Below, one piece after another: positions 1-6,119 of a stretch of 6,561 nt of DNA; the first letter of the stretch is position 1; the number at the start of each line of letters is the position of its first letter. The stretch comes from Actinomycetota bacterium (GTDB lineage Bacteria; Actinomycetota; Actinomycetes; Nanopelagicales; Nanopelagicaceae). The notes under the pieces are model-generated. The model was not told the origin of the DNA and did no database searches. It saw nothing but the letters and a program-made list of their open reading frames with translations. The DNA is taken from positions 1 through 6,561 of the forward strand of contig CANLAC010000065.1 in NCBI GenBank assembly GCA_947488645.1. The letters are read 5' to 3'. The position numbers and the translations under genes were made by a program.

Positions 1-893
1 AGCACACTCAGTTCCCAGGACCAGGGCGCACAGAAAAGAATGTTGTTGGATATCCGTTGATGCCTACCTACATGGCTAAAGCTGGCGGATTCTTCTTCAT
101 CGTATTTGGTGTGACAGCCTTCTTAGGAGCTGTTGCATCAATCAACCCGATTTGGCTCTTTGGTCCTTATACGCCGGGACAAATTACTGCAGGTTCCCAA
201 CCCGATTGGTATATGGGATGGCTTGACGGATTGGTTCGCATGGCTCCCCCGATAGAAACCCACGCATTTGGTCACACCATTTCTTGGAACATCTTGATTC
301 CGGGATTGATTATTCCTGGCATCTTGTTCACTGGAATGGCGTTGTATCCATTTATCGAAAGTTGGATCACTGGCGATAAGCGCGAGCATCACTTACTAGA
401 TCGCCCACGTAATGCTCCTAACCGTACGGCTCTTGGAGCGATGTCACTAACCTTCGTGCTGGTTACATTAATCAACGGTGGTAACGACATTCTTGCTACT
501 CACTTTGACCTCTCCATCAACCAGATCATGTGGGGAACTCGTTTTGGAGTGCTCATACTTCCTCCCCTTGCCTTTGTGATCACAAAGCGCCTTTGCTTAT
601 CACTACAACGCGCTGATCGTGAACTAGTACTTCACGGCCGTGAAACTGGAACTCTTCTACGCTTGCCTCATGGTGAATTTGTTGAAGTTCATGAACCAAT
701 TTCACCAGAGAAGGCATACTTCCTAACTTCACACGAGCAAGCCCCCGCACTTGAACTTCCAGAGGTAGATGGTCGTGGAGTAAAGCGCGCAGGTGTGTTG
801 CGAAACAAGCTTCGCTCACGTATGAGTGTTGCTAATGCTGAAGCGATTCCTAAGGTCTCAGTCAACGATCTGAAAGAGATCGAACACCACTAA
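1..893 (+). CDS. qcrB: Cytochrome b subunit of the bc1 complex (QcrB), 3' part only
   Basis: Membrane cytochrome b of the menaquinol:cytochrome c reductase; it carries haems bL and bH and the quinol sites and works in the bc1-aa3 supercomplex. The reading frame is open from the left edge (first whole codon at 3), so the 5' half, with the haem-binding helices, lies outside the window; 296 residues are visible, about half of a typical actinobacterial QcrB. The fragment begins HTQFPGPGRTEKNVVGYPL, typical of actinobacterial QcrB. Visible residues about 26-46, 92-121, 141-164 and 173-198 look like membrane helices. The Qo-site motif is PDWY at residues 67-70 (bases 201-212), the actinobacterial form of PEWY. 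A roughly 100-residue charged cytoplasmic tail follows, containing LPHGEFVEVHEPISP, as in actinobacterial homologues. The gene ends at TAA 891-893, overlapping the stop of the convergent transporter gene by 4 bases. qcrC and qcrA would be expected just upstream. Confidence 0.97.
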   Translation, partial: HTQFPGPGRTEKNVVGYPLMPTYMAKAGGFFFIVFGVTAFLGAVASINPIWLFGPYTPGQITAGSQPDWYMGWLDGLVRMAPPIETHAFGHTISWNILIPGLIIPGILFTGMALYPFIESWITGDKREHHLLDRPRNAPNRTALGAMSLTFVLVTLINGGNDILATHFDLSINQIMWGTRFGVLILPPLAFVITKRLCLSLQRADRELVLHGRETGTLLRLPHGEFVEVHEPISPEKAYFLTSHEQAPALELPEVDGRGVKRAGVLRNKLRSRMSVANAEAIPKVSVNDLKEIEHH

Positions 894-1789
894 TTAGCTA
901 TAACTAGCCAAACACCCAGGGCTGTAATTCCTATACCTAGGAAGCCTTGGGTGTTTACTTTTTCCCCGAATAAAAAGAACGCCTCTATGGCAGTTACCGG
1001 TGGAATTAGATAGAGCAGAGAAGACACCGATGCGGCGCTGCCCGTGTTGAGCAGCCACAGTAAAAGCAAAATAGCACCAACTGATAGGACGGCGATTAGC
1101 CAGATAAAGGCAACAATAAATTCTCCGCTCCATTGAATACGAGTGCCACCTGTTGCAATTGCAGCTATAGCTAAAACAACACCACTTGCCAGGTATTGAT
1201 AGGCGGTTCCAGAGATAAGTGGCACATCGCCACCAATCTTCTTTTGCAACAAAGTCGCTGCAGTACTTCCCATCAAGGCAACAAGAATCCCGATCACACC
1301 GCTTGCAGGAATCTCTTGCTCAAAGGAAGGACCCAGCACTAAAACAACTCCGATTAATCCAAGTACTAATCCCACGACTTGCTTTATCTTGAGTTGTTCT
1401 CCCAATACCTTTACAGCCAAAAGTGACACCAACACCGGCTGCAAACTTGTTACAACCGCAGCCACACCCGCCGGTAGTCCCTTGGAAATAGAGTAAAAGA
1501 CTCCCCCCAAATAGCATGCATGAAGAAAGAAGCCAATTACCGAAGAGCGGGTAATAGCTGATGCCCCTATAGCAATCGGTGATTTCATTACTGCGGCTAC
1601 TGCAAACAATATAAGCGCTGCGATGAGGACTCGAACTGACAAGAACATGAATGGATCTGCATAGGGCAACCCGTACTTTGCACCAATAAAGCCCGTACTC
1701 CACAAGAGCACGAAAAGTACTGGAGCAAATCTAGCTAATTTTATGCCTCGCAAATCGACTTCAACCGCACTAAAGATTTTGCCATCCAC
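890..1789 (-). CDS. EamA/DMT-superfamily membrane transporter, substrate unknown
   Basis: Predicted inner-membrane permease of the drug/metabolite transporter superfamily, about 299 residues. Ten hydrophobic segments are visible (approximately 21-38, 47-68, 83-103, 107-127, 136-153, 162-181, 191-211, 223-246, 250-272, 280-298), fitting two tandem five-helix EamA repeats. Family-like ends of the repeats are SLQPVLVSLLAVKVLGEQL (115-133) and YLIPPVTAIEAFFLFGEKV (260-278). Members export amino acids, metabolites or drugs; nothing here fixes the substrate. The start is uncertain: GTG at 1789 is the first possible start after an in-frame TAA (1798-1796) but overlaps the upstream gene by 49 bases; TTG at 1753 would give 287 residues, a shorter N-terminus before helix 1 and a 13-base overlap. 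Neither has a convincing Shine-Dalgarno sequence, so expression probably depends on the upstream genes. The 3' end (TAG 892-890) overlaps qcrB by 4 bases and contains the qcrB terminator. Confidence 0.9.
   Translation of the reverse strand: MDGKIFSAVEVDLRGIKLARFAPVLFVLLWSTGFIGAKYGLPYADPFMFLSVRVLIAALILFAVAAVMKSPIAIGASAITRSSVIGFFLHACYLGGVFYSISKGLPAGVAAVVTSLQPVLVSLLAVKVLGEQLKIKQVVGLVLGLIGVVLVLGPSFEQEIPASGVIGILVALMGSTAATLLQKKIGGDVPLISGTAYQYLASGVVLAIAAIATGGTRIQWSGEFIVAFIWLIAVLSVGAILLLLWLLNTGSAASVSSLLYLIPPVTAIEAFFLFGEKVNTQGFLGIGITALGVWLVIAN
910..963 (+). terminator. Rho-independent terminator of qcrB, inside the opposing gene
   Basis: Bases 910-923 (AAACACCCAGGGCT) pair with 943-956 (AGCCTTGGGTGTTT) in a 14-bp stem with one G-U pair. 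The loop can fold further (929-933 with 938-942, tetraloop TACC), leaving a 5-nt bulge at 924-928. On the plus strand the stem is followed by ACTTTTT (957-963), giving a U-tract, so it should stop qcrB transcription 17 nt after its stop codon. On the minus strand there is no T-tract after the stem, only TTTGG, so it is a weaker candidate for ending the transporter transcript. The whole hairpin lies within the last codons of the convergent EamA-family gene. Confidence 0.85.
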
Positions 1790-2214
1790 TTGGGATTATG
1801 CGCAATAGCACCTGTCATCTTGAGCCATCGAGCTGCATATCCAGGTATTGCACTTGCATCAAAAGATTCGGTGACTTGCGTGGAGCCATTTCCTAAATCA
1901 ACAAGTTCATACGTCCAGGTCCACTTCATTAAGTGACACCATGAGATTTTTTTGTTCTCCTCAAAAGCCACTACCGTATTTTTGATGCGGTATGGGATCT
2001 TGATTTTCATACCCATTGCAAACTTAGCCCCTAAAAATAGTCGCTCCGGGCCAGAGATGGATTTCTGAATAGTTTCCGAACCATCGAATAACTCATGTGA
2101 TGCGGGGTTTGCTAGTAAATCAAATATTGTGCTGGCTGGGGCATTGATTATTATTCGAGCTGCCGTTGTGTTGGGGACATCTGTGGGAAGAATTTCCGCC
2201 CGAATCTCACTCAT
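1741..2214 (-). CDS. SRPBCC (START/Bet v1-like, polyketide cyclase-type) protein
   Basis: Small soluble protein of 157 residues with the pattern of the SRPBCC fold: a first strand and helix AARIIINAPASTIFDLLANP (18-37), a middle beta region with EENKKISWCHL (85-95) and WTWTYELVDLGNGSTQVTESF (98-118), and a long C-terminal helix from about 122 to 155. The fold makes a hydrophobic pocket for lipids, quinones or other small ligands; the ligand here is unknown. There is no signal peptide or membrane segment. I chose ATG 2214 because its A is the last base of the ctaF stop codon (TAATG), a re-initiation junction; there is no Shine-Dalgarno and the longer in-frame extension to 2370 lies wholly inside ctaF and is not protein-like. 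The position in the oxidase operon suggests a job linked to respiration or membrane lipid, but this is inference. Confidence 0.85.
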   Translation of the reverse strand: MSEIRAEILPTDVPNTTAARIIINAPASTIFDLLANPASHELFDGSETIQKSISGPERLFLGAKFAMGMKIKIPYRIKNTVVAFEENKKISWCHLMKWTWTYELVDLGNGSTQVTESFDASAIPGYAARWLKMTGAIAHNPKWMAKSLVRLKSICEA

Positions 2215-2618
2215 TAGTGTGAGGAGGAAGTTGCTGGCTTCTCGTACTCGGTAACCATCCCGATAACAGAGATCATCAACGCGCCGAGACCAATAAGTGA
2301 GAGCCACCATCCAATGAGCAATCCCAAACCAAGCGTGCAGGCACTGAGTGCAACCGGCAATGGCCACCATGAGTGTGGGCTATAGAAACCAAGTTCGCCG
2401 GCACCATCTGAAATTTCCGCTGTGAGGTTATCTTCAGGAAGATCAACACCAATTCGCTTTTGTGTGAACCAAACGTAAAAACCAATCATTCCTGCCAAAC
2501 AAGCCGATAAAAGCAATCCGCTGATGCCCAAGGGCTCTCCGCCGATTTGTACATAAACAACAGTCACAATTGCGTAGAAGACTGCTAGTCCGCCGAATAA
2601 CTTCCAAGAGGCCTTCAT
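2214..2618 (-). CDS. ctaF: Cytochrome c oxidase subunit IV (actinobacterial type)
   Basis: Small accessory subunit of the aa3 cytochrome c oxidase, 134 residues, close to the usual actinobacterial CtaF length. Four hydrophobic helices are visible, roughly residues 6-24, 32-51, 86-104 and 106-121, with a soluble loop between the second and third. That loop carries the family hallmark GELGFYSPHSWWP (74-86). It binds no redox cofactor in known complexes and is a structural subunit of the actinobacterial oxidase. ATG 2618 lies 3 nt after the ctaD stop; a GAGGGG Shine-Dalgarno-like element (2636-2631) sits 12 nt upstream, rather far, so coupling to ctaD is likely. The stop overlaps the next start by one base. 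Confidence 0.95.
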   Translation of the reverse strand: MKASWKLFGGLAVFYAIVTVVYVQIGGEPLGISGLLLSACLAGMIGFYVWFTQKRIGVDLPEDNLTAEISDGAGELGFYSPHSWWPLPVALSACTLGLGLLIGWWLSLIGLGALMISVIGMVTEYEKPATSSSH

Positions 2619-2621
2619 CTT

Positions 2622-4277
2622 TTAATGCTTCCCCTCAATTTTGACATGTGGGTGGTGTAAATCAAATGCTGGGCGTTCACTGGAAATGCGAGGCATAGAC
2701 AAGAAATTATGGCGCGGTGGTGGACACGATGTTGCCCATTCAAGTGAACTTCCATAGCCCCAAGGATCGTCTACTCCCACCATTGGTGCCTTACGAGTAA
2801 TCCACACATTGATGAAGAATGGAATCATAGAAAGAGCAAGCAAGAATGAACCAATAGTTGAAACGGTATTCATAAAGGTAAAGCCATCACCTGGAAGGTA
2901 ATCGGCATAACGTCGAGGGAATCCCTTGATACCCAACCAGTGCTGAATCAAGAAGGTGAGGTGGAATCCAACAAACAAAGTCCAGAAGTGAATCTTGCCA
3001 AGACGCTCATTGAGCATGCGACCTGTCATCTTTGGCCACCAGAAATAGAAGCCCGCAAACATTGAGAACACCACTGTTCCAAAGAGCACATAGTGGAAGT
3101 GGGCCACCACGAAGTAGCTAGCAGAGACTGCAAAATCAAGCGGTGGTGATGCCAGAATAATTCCTGTGAGGCCACCGAAGAGGAATGTCACAAGGAATCC
3201 CATGACCCAGAGCATTGGTGTCTCGAAGGTTACGTGACCTCGCCACATCGTTCCGATCCAGTTGAAGAATTTCACACCGGTTGGAATACCGATCAAAAAT
3301 GTCATAAAGGAGAAGAACGGAAGCAGAACCTGGCCGCTTGCAAACATGTGGTGGGCCCATACAGATACTGAAAGAGCTGCGATAGCAATTGTCGCTGCGA
3401 TAAGACCTAAGTAGCCAAAAATTGGCTTGCGAGAAAAGACTGGCAAGATTTCAGTAACGATTCCAAAAAACGGAAGGGCGAGGATATAAACCTCGGGATG
3501 GCCAAAGAACCAAAATAGATGTTGCCACAGCATGGCTCCACCATTGGCCGGATCAAATAAATGCGAACCATATAAACGATCTGCTTCTAACCCTAAGAAC
3601 GCAGCTGCTAATGGTGGGAATGCGAGCAAAACTAAAATTGAGGTTAAGAGCACGTTCCACGAAAAGATAGACATACGGAACATAGTCATGCCAGGTGCGC
3701 GCATGGTGAAAATTGTTGTTATGAAGTTAACTCCACCAAGAATTGTTCCAACACCACTGATGGCAAGACCGATCAACCACAGATCTCCACCAATTCCTGG
3801 TGAGTAATCGGAGTTAGAAAGTGGTGCATACGCAGTCCAACCAAAGGATGCCGCACCGCCCGGAGACAAGAAGCCCGCAAAAGTCATTAGGCCTCCGAAG
3901 AGGAAGAGCCAATAAGAGAACATGTTCAAACGTGGGAAAGCAACATCTGCTGCGCCAATTTGTAGAGGCATGATTACATTTGCAAAACCCACAAATAGAG
4001 GGGTTGCAAACATCAACAGCATGATCGTTCCATGCATGGTAAAGATCTGGTTGTACTGCTCATTGCTCAGGAACTGCATTCCTGGACGTGCTAATTCTGC
4101 GCGCAGAACAAGTGCCAGAACTCCAGCGATCAAGAACCAAGCAAACGATGTCATCAGATACATATAACCGATCGTCTTGTGATCGGTCGAGGTAATCCAC
4201 TTTACGAAAGACTTACCTTTTGCAGTAGGCATTGGAGCCTTCAGGGTTGTCGTAGGACGTTCTGCATACGTTGTCAT
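2622..4277 (-). CDS. ctaD: Cytochrome c oxidase subunit I (aa3 type, A1 family)
   Basis: Catalytic subunit reducing O2 to water and pumping protons, 551 residues, a full-length 12-helix heme-copper oxidase. Ligands visible: low-spin haem a H82 and H395, haem a3 H393, CuB H260, H309 and H310, with Y264 of GHPEVY placed for the His-Tyr crosslink. E262 in GHPEVY marks the A1 subfamily. D-channel residues N100, D111 and N118 (NVIMPLQIGAADVAFPRLN) and K-channel K335 (PTGVKFF) are kept. Odd: before VVAHFHY the sequence is DFAVSAS (381-387); the His-Asp pair at the Mg site of classical A-type enzymes (bovine H368/D369) aligns with S385/A386. The start ATG 4277 overlaps the ctaC stop (ATGA) and is preceded by a good AGGGGAG. 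Partners are CtaC, CtaF and, outside the window, CtaE. Confidence 0.98.
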   Translation of the reverse strand: MTTYAERPTTTLKAPMPTAKGKSFVKWITSTDHKTIGYMYLMTSFAWFLIAGVLALVLRAELARPGMQFLSNEQYNQIFTMHGTIMLLMFATPLFVGFANVIMPLQIGAADVAFPRLNMFSYWLFLFGGLMTFAGFLSPGGAASFGWTAYAPLSNSDYSPGIGGDLWLIGLAISGVGTILGGVNFITTIFTMRAPGMTMFRMSIFSWNVLLTSILVLLAFPPLAAAFLGLEADRLYGSHLFDPANGGAMLWQHLFWFFGHPEVYILALPFFGIVTEILPVFSRKPIFGYLGLIAATIAIAALSVSVWAHHMFASGQVLLPFFSFMTFLIGIPTGVKFFNWIGTMWRGHVTFETPMLWVMGFLVTFLFGGLTGIILASPPLDFAVSASYFVVAHFHYVLFGTVVFSMFAGFYFWWPKMTGRMLNERLGKIHFWTLFVGFHLTFLIQHWLGIKGFPRRYADYLPGDGFTFMNTVSTIGSFLLALSMIPFFINVWITRKAPMVGVDDPWGYGSSLEWATSCPPPRHNFLSMPRISSERPAFDLHHPHVKIEGKH

Positions 4278-5023
4278 GCTTTGCTCCCCTTAAGTGTTTC
4301 TAGATAAGCATCGTATTCGGCAGGTGTTACCACCTTTACTGTGAAGAGCATCTGCGAGTGATTGCGTCCACATAAAATATTGCAACGGCCGGGGAACTCA
4401 CCTAACTTGTTAGCGGTGAATTCAATCTCATTGGTGACACCTGGAAGATTTTGCATTTGGATCATGAATGCAGGAATCCAGAAACCATGGACTACATCAT
4501 TTGAAGTTATTGTGTAACGGACACGCTCTCCGAGTGGAACTACCAAAGTTGGAGGTTGTGTTGGAGATCCGGTTACGACAGCCTTTTCTCCAGCCTCTGG
4601 ATATCCGAACTGCCATGACCATTGAAAGCCCTCAACGGTAATTTCGTGGGCGTAGGTATCTGTCTTTTCTGTAATTATATTTTGTCGCTCAATTGTGTAG
4701 AAGAAGAGCACCGCAACAATGATGAAGGGAATAATTGTGTACGCGATCTCAACTGGAACGTTGTACTGAGTTTGCTTAGGAAACTCTGGACCATCTTTTT
4801 TGCCACGATGGAAAACTGCAGGCCACAAAATTAAAATTAATGTAAATACACCGACTACGCCTGCTGCAATCCAGGCTCCTTGCCACAAAGAGAGCGAAGC
4901 ATCATTAACGCTGGAGACTCCTTCGGGAAATCCCCAATCCATACTCTTAGAACAGCCTGTTAATAGGAGTACTGGCAGGAGTATGAGCATTGCTCGTAAG
5001 CGCGAAAACGGGGTGCGAGGCAT
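4274..5023 (-). CDS. ctaC: Cytochrome c oxidase subunit II, lipoprotein with CuA site
   Basis: Subunit II accepts electrons from cytochrome c at the binuclear CuA centre and passes them to haem a in CtaD. Taking ATG 5023 gives 249 residues. A lipoprotein signal (RTPFSRLR, hydrophobic stretch, lipobox LTGC with Cys24) is followed by two membrane helices (about 49-71 and 92-111) and an extracytoplasmic cupredoxin domain. CuA ligands are H179 (VVHGFWIP), C214, C218, H222 and M225 in the motif CNILCGRNHSQM. The aromatic patch reads GFQWSWQFGY. Odd: the residue two after C214, normally the Glu whose carbonyl binds CuA and whose side chain binds Mg, is Ile216. GTG 5068 would add 15 residues ahead of a normal signal peptide and lacks a Shine-Dalgarno, so ATG 5023 is preferred; a TATCCT box 7 nt before it suggests a leaderless mRNA. 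The stop overlaps ctaD by 4 bases. Confidence 0.95.
   Translation of the reverse strand: MPRTPFSRLRAMLILLPVLLLTGCSKSMDWGFPEGVSSVNDASLSLWQGAWIAAGVVGVFTLILILWPAVFHRGKKDGPEFPKQTQYNVPVEIAYTIIPFIIVAVLFFYTIERQNIITEKTDTYAHEITVEGFQWSWQFGYPEAGEKAVVTGSPTQPPTLVVPLGERVRYTITSNDVVHGFWIPAFMIQMQNLPGVTNEIEFTANKLGEFPGRCNILCGRNHSQMLFTVKVVTPAEYDAYLETLKGSKA
4284..4290 (-). promoter_or_regulatory. Strong ribosome binding site of ctaD inside the end of ctaC
   Basis: On the minus strand AGGGGAG (4290-4284) ends 6 nt before the ctaD ATG at 4277. It lies in the last codons of ctaC and, with the ATGA overlap, supports both this start and translational coupling of subunits II and I. Confidence 0.8.
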
Positions 5024-5030
5024 GGGGCTA

Positions 5031-5036
5031 AGGATA
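5031..5036 (-). promoter_or_regulatory. Candidate -10 box (TATCCT) for leaderless ctaC transcript
   Basis: Minus-strand TATCCT (5036-5031) fits the actinobacterial TANNNT -10 pattern and lies 7 nt before ATG 5023, putting the expected transcription start at or next to the A of ATG. No Shine-Dalgarno lies between. No good -35 element is seen about 17 nt further up (CGACGC). The rest of the 90-base gap to adoK (5024-5113) holds only a short AGGAG/CTCCT inverted repeat and no terminator, so read-through from adoK is also possible. Confidence 0.5.
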
Positions 5037-5113
5037 GTTTGTATTCGCCCTTGGCGTCGCACGAGCACAATCAGCAGGAGTGGTGGCGCTCCTCACATCC
5101 AAGAGTGCAATCA

Positions 5114-6088
5114 CTAGGTCAGATGTTGTGCAATTTCATCAGCAGCGGTTTGGCCATATGCACCAGCAAAACGAGTAATGAATTCAGGCTTTGTGAAGCG
5201 GTATTCCTGGGTGCCCAAGGTTTCAATGACATATGTTGCGATCAATGCACCTAGCTGGGCACATCGCTCATGGGAAAGCCCCCATGCAAGTCCGGCTATG
5301 AATCCAGATCTAAATGAATCGCCCACACCAGTTGGGTCGGTCTTGGAGTTCTCTTTGGGGCAGCCAACTTGAACAAATTCGCCGGCCGCACTTTCAACCT
5401 TTGCTCCCTTTGAACCTAAGGTCACCACTCGAAATTTAACACGTTCTAAAATTTCGCGATCCGTCCATCCTGTTTTTTGCATAGCAAGGGCAAGTTCATA
5501 CTCATTGAGAAACAGGTAGGCCGCGCCTTCAATCAGTAACTTAATTTCTTCACCAGTCATACGCGCCATTTGCTGTGACGGGTCTGCTGCAAAAGCAATG
5601 CCCTGCTGGCGACAGACTTCAGAGTGGCGCAGCATGGCTTCTGGATCATCAGGTGAAATCACCATCATGTCCAAACGTCCAACCTTTTCCATAATGGGAG
5701 TTAACTCAATGTTTCGAGCCTCAGACATCGCACCTGGAAAAAAGGATGCGATTTGATTGAGCTCTTGATCAGTTGTGACCACAAAGTGTGCGGTATGCAA
5801 AGTTGTAGAAACCAATGCATGTGATGTATCAACGCCGTGACGTGTAAGCCAGGCATCGTAATCAGCCCAGTCTTTACCAACGGCAGCAATCAAAATTGGG
5901 TTTAATCCAAGTACACCCATTCCAAAAGCGATGTTTGCCGCACATCCCCCACGGCGAACGTCCAAGCTATCAACCAGAAAAGAAAGAGAAACTTTCTCGA
6001 GAGAACCGGCGACGAGTGAATCTGTGAATTTTCCTGAAAAGGTCATTAAATGATCAAGACCAACAGAGCCCGCTACACCAATTTTCAT
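5114..6088 (-). CDS. adoK: PfkB-family nucleoside kinase, probable adenosine kinase
   Basis: Cytoplasmic ribokinase-fold enzyme, 324 residues, the same length as mycobacterial adenosine kinase AdoK as I recall it, which phosphorylates adenosine to AMP with ATP. PfkB signatures are RRGGCAANIAFGMGVLG (45-61) and DPTGVGDSF (251-259), with D257 as catalytic base and TGVGD forming the anion hole. Residues I recall as lining the adenosine pocket in the mycobacterial enzyme are present at the same numbers: D12, S36, G48, N52, F102, F116 and R176. This favours adenosine over sugars, although annotation pipelines may call it a generic carbohydrate kinase. ATG 6088 has no Shine-Dalgarno but a TAGTAT box 6 nt upstream, suggesting a leaderless start. 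It lies 31 nt after erpA and upstream of ctaC, the same neighbourhood as in mycobacteria. Confidence 0.9.
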   Translation of the reverse strand: MKIGVAGSVGLDHLMTFSGKFTDSLVAGSLEKVSLSFLVDSLDVRRGGCAANIAFGMGVLGLNPILIAAVGKDWADYDAWLTRHGVDTSHALVSTTLHTAHFVVTTDQELNQIASFFPGAMSEARNIELTPIMEKVGRLDMMVISPDDPEAMLRHSEVCRQQGIAFAADPSQQMARMTGEEIKLLIEGAAYLFLNEYELALAMQKTGWTDREILERVKFRVVTLGSKGAKVESAAGEFVQVGCPKENSKTDPTGVGDSFRSGFIAGLAWGLSHERCAQLGALIATYVIETLGTQEYRFTKPEFITRFAGAYGQTAADEIAQHLT

Positions 6089-6094
6089 GTGGGG

Positions 6095-6100
6095 ATACTA
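6095..6100 (-). promoter_or_regulatory. Candidate -10 box (TAGTAT) for leaderless adoK transcript
   Basis: Minus-strand TAGTAT (6100-6095) matches TANNNT and is followed by CCCCAC and then ATG 6088, so the transcript would begin on or beside the start codon. There is no Shine-Dalgarno in the 31-nt gap after erpA and no clear -35 element, the spot 17 nt up being CTAAGT at the erpA stop. The layout parallels that before ctaC. Confidence 0.5.
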
Positions 6101-6119
6101 ATGCGAAAAGCGCAGAGAC

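Noticed and set aside
866..882. Hairpin CGATCT-GAAAG-AGATCG near the qcrB 3' end as a terminator for the transporter transcript.
   Set aside because: The 6-bp stem has no T-tract on either strand; likely chance within coding sequence.
1..893. qcrB as a short gene starting at TTG 57.
   Set aside because: Conserved QcrB residues (HTQFPGPGRTE) are in frame before 57 back to the window edge, so the gene is cut by the window and does not start there.
2215..2370. Longer start (2370) for the SRPBCC gene.
   Set aside because: The extension lies wholly inside ctaF, is rich in Cys, Trp and Arg and not family-like; ATG 2214 gives the expected domain and a TAATG junction.
3532..4167. Open frames on the plus strand opposite ctaD (91 and 81 codons).
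   Set aside because: They are antisense shadows of a strongly conserved gene, with no ribosome site or recognisable protein features.
5024..5068. GTG 5068 as the ctaC start, adding 15 residues.
   Set aside because: No Shine-Dalgarno, it places extra residues before a normal signal peptide, and a -10 box lies within it just before ATG 5023.
5076..5093. AGGAG/CTCCT inverted repeat between adoK and ctaC as a terminator or operator.
   Set aside because: Only 5 bp with an 8-nt loop and no T-tract; too weak to call.
4622..5254. Plus-strand open frames across ctaC, the ctaC-adoK gap and the adoK end.
   Set aside because: They run antisense to well-supported genes and have low-quality compositions with no domain.
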